From a virus: DNA of 64,000 nt. The stretch spans positions 62,001 through 126,000 of IMG/VR virus record IMGVR_UViG_3300008952_000013. One strand, given 5' to 3'. Under the pieces are notes generated by a model, which was not told the origin of the DNA, made no database searches, and saw only the letters and a list, made by a program, of their open reading frames with translations. The translations under genes and the position numbers were made by a program. The stretch's first letter is position 1. Each line of letters begins with the position of its first letter. This document shows, one piece after another, positions 45,601-51,600 of this stretch.

Positions 45601-48600
45601 AATTGGTTGTTAAATTGGCAAACTGAAAATGAATACATTACTCAAACACAGAATGAAGTTGCTACAGATGAGGATGGTAATCCTATAATACCTTCACAAT
45701 ATATAGGTGGACATCCAACAAGGTTTGCTTTTGTTAAAAAGCGTAATACCATCAGTGATTTTTATCTGTTAGCTGATCTACCACAAGATGACAAAGATTT
45801 TTTTGAAGAAACAGACGATAATGAAATTATTAATTATCAAATTAAAGAAGATAATTTTGCTAAAGAGTATTTAGCAACATTATATGCCAATCTTGCACCT
45901 TTCAACCTTACTTTAAAGTCATTTAACCATATAACATCTATAGAACCAGATCTTTATAGTCAGATTGAGTATGCATGGGAGAGTGATGCTGATCTTGAAC
46001 AACAAGATGGTTCAGACATTAATACTGAAACAGAGATAAATTCTATAGTATTGAAAGAAGGAAAGATTACAGTTAGTCATGAGTTGAACTCTCAAGGATC
46101 TTTAACTGTAGATGGAAGTGCAAAACTTAAAAACGACCTAGTTATTGAAAATACAAGTCTTTTTGAGGCATACACAACTTACATGGGGGATGGTGGTTCA
46201 GATGCCTTGGCGTATTTTAATCTTGATGAAGTTCCAACAGAAACTATTGAGGTTTTTAAAGTTGATAATATTGGAAATACAGATATATTTGGCACAGCAT
46301 CTATAAGAAGAACCCTATCAGTAGATAAAAAGACAACTCTATCTGATGAGTTGGAAGTAACTGGTGTAACAACACTTAATGATAACCTGAATATTGGAGA
46401 CGTAGGGGATGATGATTTACCACAATTTTCAGTTATTGAGAGTTCAGGAAACACTAATATAAAGGGAACTCTAGGTGTAAAAGGGATAACCACTTTAGAT
46501 AGCTCTTTACAGAGTAGAAATATATATGCTGGTGGTTCTATTTATGTTCAAATCCCCCCCAATACTGATTCAGGAAATACAGCACCTATAAACACATTTG
46601 AGATAGATAGAGACACTGGTAATACGACTATAAAAGGAACATTAGATGTTAAAGAGGAAGATAAACTAACAACCCTATCTAAACTAAAGGTATTGGATTC
46701 CATTGATATTTCAGGATTTGTTACGTTTGGTGGATATGGTGATAAATCTGGTTGGCTTATAACTGGTAATGATGACACTAATGGTGATGATTTAGATAAT
46801 GAAGAAACAACAGAAAATATCACAACATATATAAAAGCATCTGTAGATGCTTCAGTTAATGATGGTTTACCTCATAGCGTTATATTAATAAGTGATGGAG
46901 AAGATAGTCTAACAACTTTAAGTACAGTATCTTCAACAATAAATGGAACTTTAGCAGTTACTGGTACTTTAGATGTAGATGAATTAACTACTTTGGGTGG
47001 AACATTAGGTGTAACAGGAAATACTCAACTTAACAATGGTTTAACAGTAACAGATGATTTAACCACCTTGGGTGGAACATTAGGTGTAACAGGAAATACT
47101 CAACTAGATGGTGGATTAACAGTATCTAATGAATTAACCACTTTGGGTGGCACACTAGATGTGACAGGTGCTACTCAATTAAATAATGGTCTAACAGTAA
47201 CAGATGATTTAACCACTTTGGGTGGTACACTGAGCGTAGCAGGTGCTACTCAACTTAATAATGGTTTAGAAGTTAGTAATGCCCTAACAACATTAAATCA
47301 GGGATTATCTGTTACAGGGGATGTCACTACACTAACTGGATCATTAACAGTAACAGGTGCTACCACATTTAATGATGGTAGTGCAACAGCCATAGATAAC
47401 ACTTTAACTGTTACTGGAGCTACTGTCTTAAATTCAACACTATCAGTTCTTAATAACTTAACAACTCTCCATTCTTTGGTAGTTAATGGGGGAATTACAT
47501 TTAATGACATTACTGTTTTTGATGGATATGGTGATGAATCTGGTTGGATTATAACTGGTAATGATGACACTGATGGTGGAGAATATAATTCTGATGATAG
47601 TGATATAAATTCTACTACATATATAAAAGCATCTGTAGATGCTTCAGTTAATGATGGTTTACCTAATAGTGTTATATTAATAAGTGATGGAGATGGAACA
47701 GAAGAAAATACTGTTATAACAACATTAAGTGCAGTAGATTCAACAATATCTGGAACTATAACCACAACTGGAACCACTACATCAGGGGGGAAACTAACAG
47801 TAAGCTCTGATGGTCTTGAAGTTACTGGAGCAACAACTTTAAACAATAAGCTAACAGTAAGCTCTGGTGGTCTTGAAGTTACTGGAGCAACAACTTTAAA
47901 CAATAAGCTAACAGTAAGCTCTGGTGGTCTTGAAGTTACTGGAGCTACTCTTCTCCAAGACACCAGAATGACCAGTTGGGAAATTTGGAAAAATGATGAT
48001 GAAGACGAAAATACGTTATCTAGAAATTCAAATGATGGAGTTTTAACTTTAGGTAAGGGGTTGATTAAAGGGAGTCAAATTGGTGAAATTCCTTCAGACA
48101 TAGTTACTGGAAACTCTACAGATATTCTTGGTGCAGGAGAAGTTACTTATGAAGCTTGGCTGCAAGGAGTAAAGGATTTCAGCTTTCTAGTAGGTCATTC
48201 TTTACCAGCAATTGGTCTTAGTGCAGAAACCCTAGAAGTCTTAGTGGGAGAAGATAAACCATATTCAAATAATAAGTTGTTGTCTCAGGATATCTTCACC
48301 AGTGGAATTAATAAAGCAGTAGAATTAGGATTTAGTGAAGCAGAGAGGGCTTTTGTTACTGGTTATTTAACTTTTTATGAAGATAATTCAGGTCAGAGTA
48401 GAAATACTTCAGGTGGTTTTGATGAGCCTGAAAACACTCACTCTAACTCAATTCCTACTGATGGGATCTATTCTCCTATAGCATCTAGAGCTTGGGTTAA
48501 TAATCGAAATATTAAGCTAGGTGTTAAGCAAACAAATGAAAGCATACCTTATTTTGACTTATCTTTCAGAGAAATGGATAGTTCTCAAACTTTTAATGAC

Positions 48601-51600
48601 AATAGTAATTCTATATTGTTGTTTGATTCTAGTGATAATAGTATCAATTTAACGTATTCAAATGATTCATCAAATAATCATATAATTGACATAACTGCAG
48701 ATATACCAGAACAAGCAAAACCCCTGGAAATGTTCTTTTATCCTACATTTGATTTTAAAGAACTATTGCCTTTAATTAAGGAAAAAGGCACAGGGGGAGA
48801 TCCTCAATTTATATTTGACTATAACCAATTTCAAATACCAGGAAAATGGCAAGATTTTATTGAAACAAAAGAGGTTCAAGTTGAGGTTACAAAAAAAAGA
48901 GAAATAAGTAAGGTTAACTTCACCACTATAACTGTAAATGCAATTGAATTGTGGAATACAACTTGGAAAGATTATTTTGAAGGAGCAAATTCTGCAGCAG
49001 AGGCTGCAGATCAAGAACCACCATATGATATGGATTTGATAAGCGAACATGTTGCTGATACTGATTTAGAACATATACATATACCAGATGCAATGGATGC
49101 TCAAATTGGGGGGTTTGACCCACAAACCTCTCAGCAGATTATGCCTGAGTTAGATGAACCTATTCGTTTAAGAATTCCAGAGGATGTGAGTACAGAAGAG
49201 GAAGAATATACAGTATGGGAACCAACAACTGAAGAAGATGTGGTTCAATCTCTTGTAATACAACCATCTTATGCCACTACTGCAGAACTTGTTGCTACAG
49301 TAGCAGGACAACAACAGGAGTTTAAGCATGGATGGATAATGCAACAACCAAATGGAACTCAGGTAGTTGAATATAATAATCCAATAGAATATGATAACTT
49401 AACAGTAGTATATGTAGATCAGTATGGAGAAAGAATAACGCAACCAAATGATGTTAATACACAATCTGTGAAGGGTTTTCAAAGGTTATTTGAGTTTTTC
49501 TCACATAAGTTTGGAGATATTGAATCTTCATTCAGGTCTAAAAACTTCTGGACAGGTAAAGATCCCTATATACCTAGAAAATATCAATATTATTTAGCCA
49601 ATGATATTGACGAAGCTTCTACAACTAGAAGTCACTTTAGTGGTCAATTAGTAGAATTAGGCTTTCCAGATATTATGAATAAGGAAAGCTTTCAACATCT
49701 TGACAGTAAGCATAATTTAACTATTCAAAAAACAACAACAGATGACCATGCACAATATTTTGGTGATTTATTTGATAATTATGAAAGCTATACAAATATA
49801 GTTGGTGATTTAAGTGAGGGAGTGGATGGTGTTATCTTTTCAGAAGAAGTGTCTACGAAAAATGTTTTTTATGCTGTAACAGATAGCCATGTAGAGGAAG
49901 TTTTTAATGTCAGCAACAACTTCCAGGTTGATAGTGTAAGTGGTGCAGATAATGCTGCTTCTGTAGTAGGTATTACAGAAAATGATACAGAGATAGGTTT
50001 TTATTATCCTGTTGTAAAATATGCCACTCATTGGGAAAGCAATACAAGAATCCCCATAAATACAGCAATGTACATTGCCTCTGATGGTGGTGATCTTGTA
50101 GTAACTAATGATGGTCAAGAACTTAATTACTTAAATAGCATAGAGCAATTAGGTTTATATTTTGTAAATTTAATAAAAAAAGATCTAGAAGGTATTTTTA
50201 ACACATGGGATGGGGGTAATAAGCCTTGGCTATATAAAGACAACAGGGGAGATTGGATAGGGTTTGATCATTATTATCAACCTAGTGGAACAGATAATTT
50301 AGTTTATTATGCACAAAGCAAATTATCTAAAGGTTATGATGGGAAAGCTTCAGCACAACACACAGATCTTAGAGAAAGAAATTTAGTTGATTTTACTGAA
50401 TGGGTTGAGCTTAGGTTTACTGAATTTGATGATTATAACTATAATGCTCTAGAAGAAGTATTCCAACAGATCTATGACACTATAGATGGTCTTGATAATG
50501 ATTACCATCCACTAGAAGGTAATCCAAACCTTGATTTTACAGCTAAAACTCTTACGTCTGCTGGATCTATTGCAGGATTAGATATTTCTGCAAGTGGTGG
50601 TTATAATTCAAGTGATGATTCATGGTCAGGTGGGTTTAATGGAGATCTTGACGCTAGTTATGCAGATATTACAACTGCTGTAATAACTAATCTTACTTTA
50701 AAAAATCCAGGTTCAACAATTACCAATTTACTTTTAACTGCTGAACAAAATGAAGCTTTAGCTGCAGAAGTATCAGCAGAACAAATTAGGAATGCTTTTG
50801 ATCTAGTAGATGACCTTGGTGTTTCTTTATTAGATAAGTTTGCAGAAGAGTTTGACACTAATGACAGTTTAACATTCTATGAGGACTTAGCTAAAACATT
50901 TGATTCTAATGATCAATATTTTGAAGAAGCTGGAACCATAGAATTTTATGAAAGACTAGCAAAATCATTTGATATATTTGATAGACACAATGACACTGCA
51001 GGTGTGACAGTTTTTGATTTTTATGAAGAATTAGCTAAAGAATTAGATACTGTAACTAATTTTTATCTACAATTGTCAGCACAACTTACTTCAGGACAGG
51101 TATCAAATGTAGGTAGCTTTATAAATAGATATGATAATTTAGCTTCAGGATTTCAAACTATAAGTTCTGATAATGATCAAGACCACAACCATATAGAGAG
51201 ATTACAGCAAGTTGGAGCTAGATTTGTTGAATATGGAAATTTAGCAGATGGTTTTGAAAATGAATCTATAATAGTTTCAGTAAGTAGTCAAAATATAGAT
51301 GGGGCATGGAGATTAGAACAAGTTGGAGCTAATTTAGATGGATATGGTCATATAAAAGATGGATTTTCTCAAAATGGAGATAGGCTTAAAGAGATAGGGT
51401 ATTTACTTACAGGTTCTAATGATTATAGTCAAATAAAAGCAGGGTTTATTGAAGGTAATCCTGGTATGGTTAACCTTCAAGAAATAGGGGAGAGGCTTAC
51501 AATTGCCTCAGACTATAATCAAATAAAAGTGGGGTTTGCAAATAGTGATGATAGACTTAAAGAAGTTGGAGCTAGGCTAGTTGAATATGAGACATTAGCA

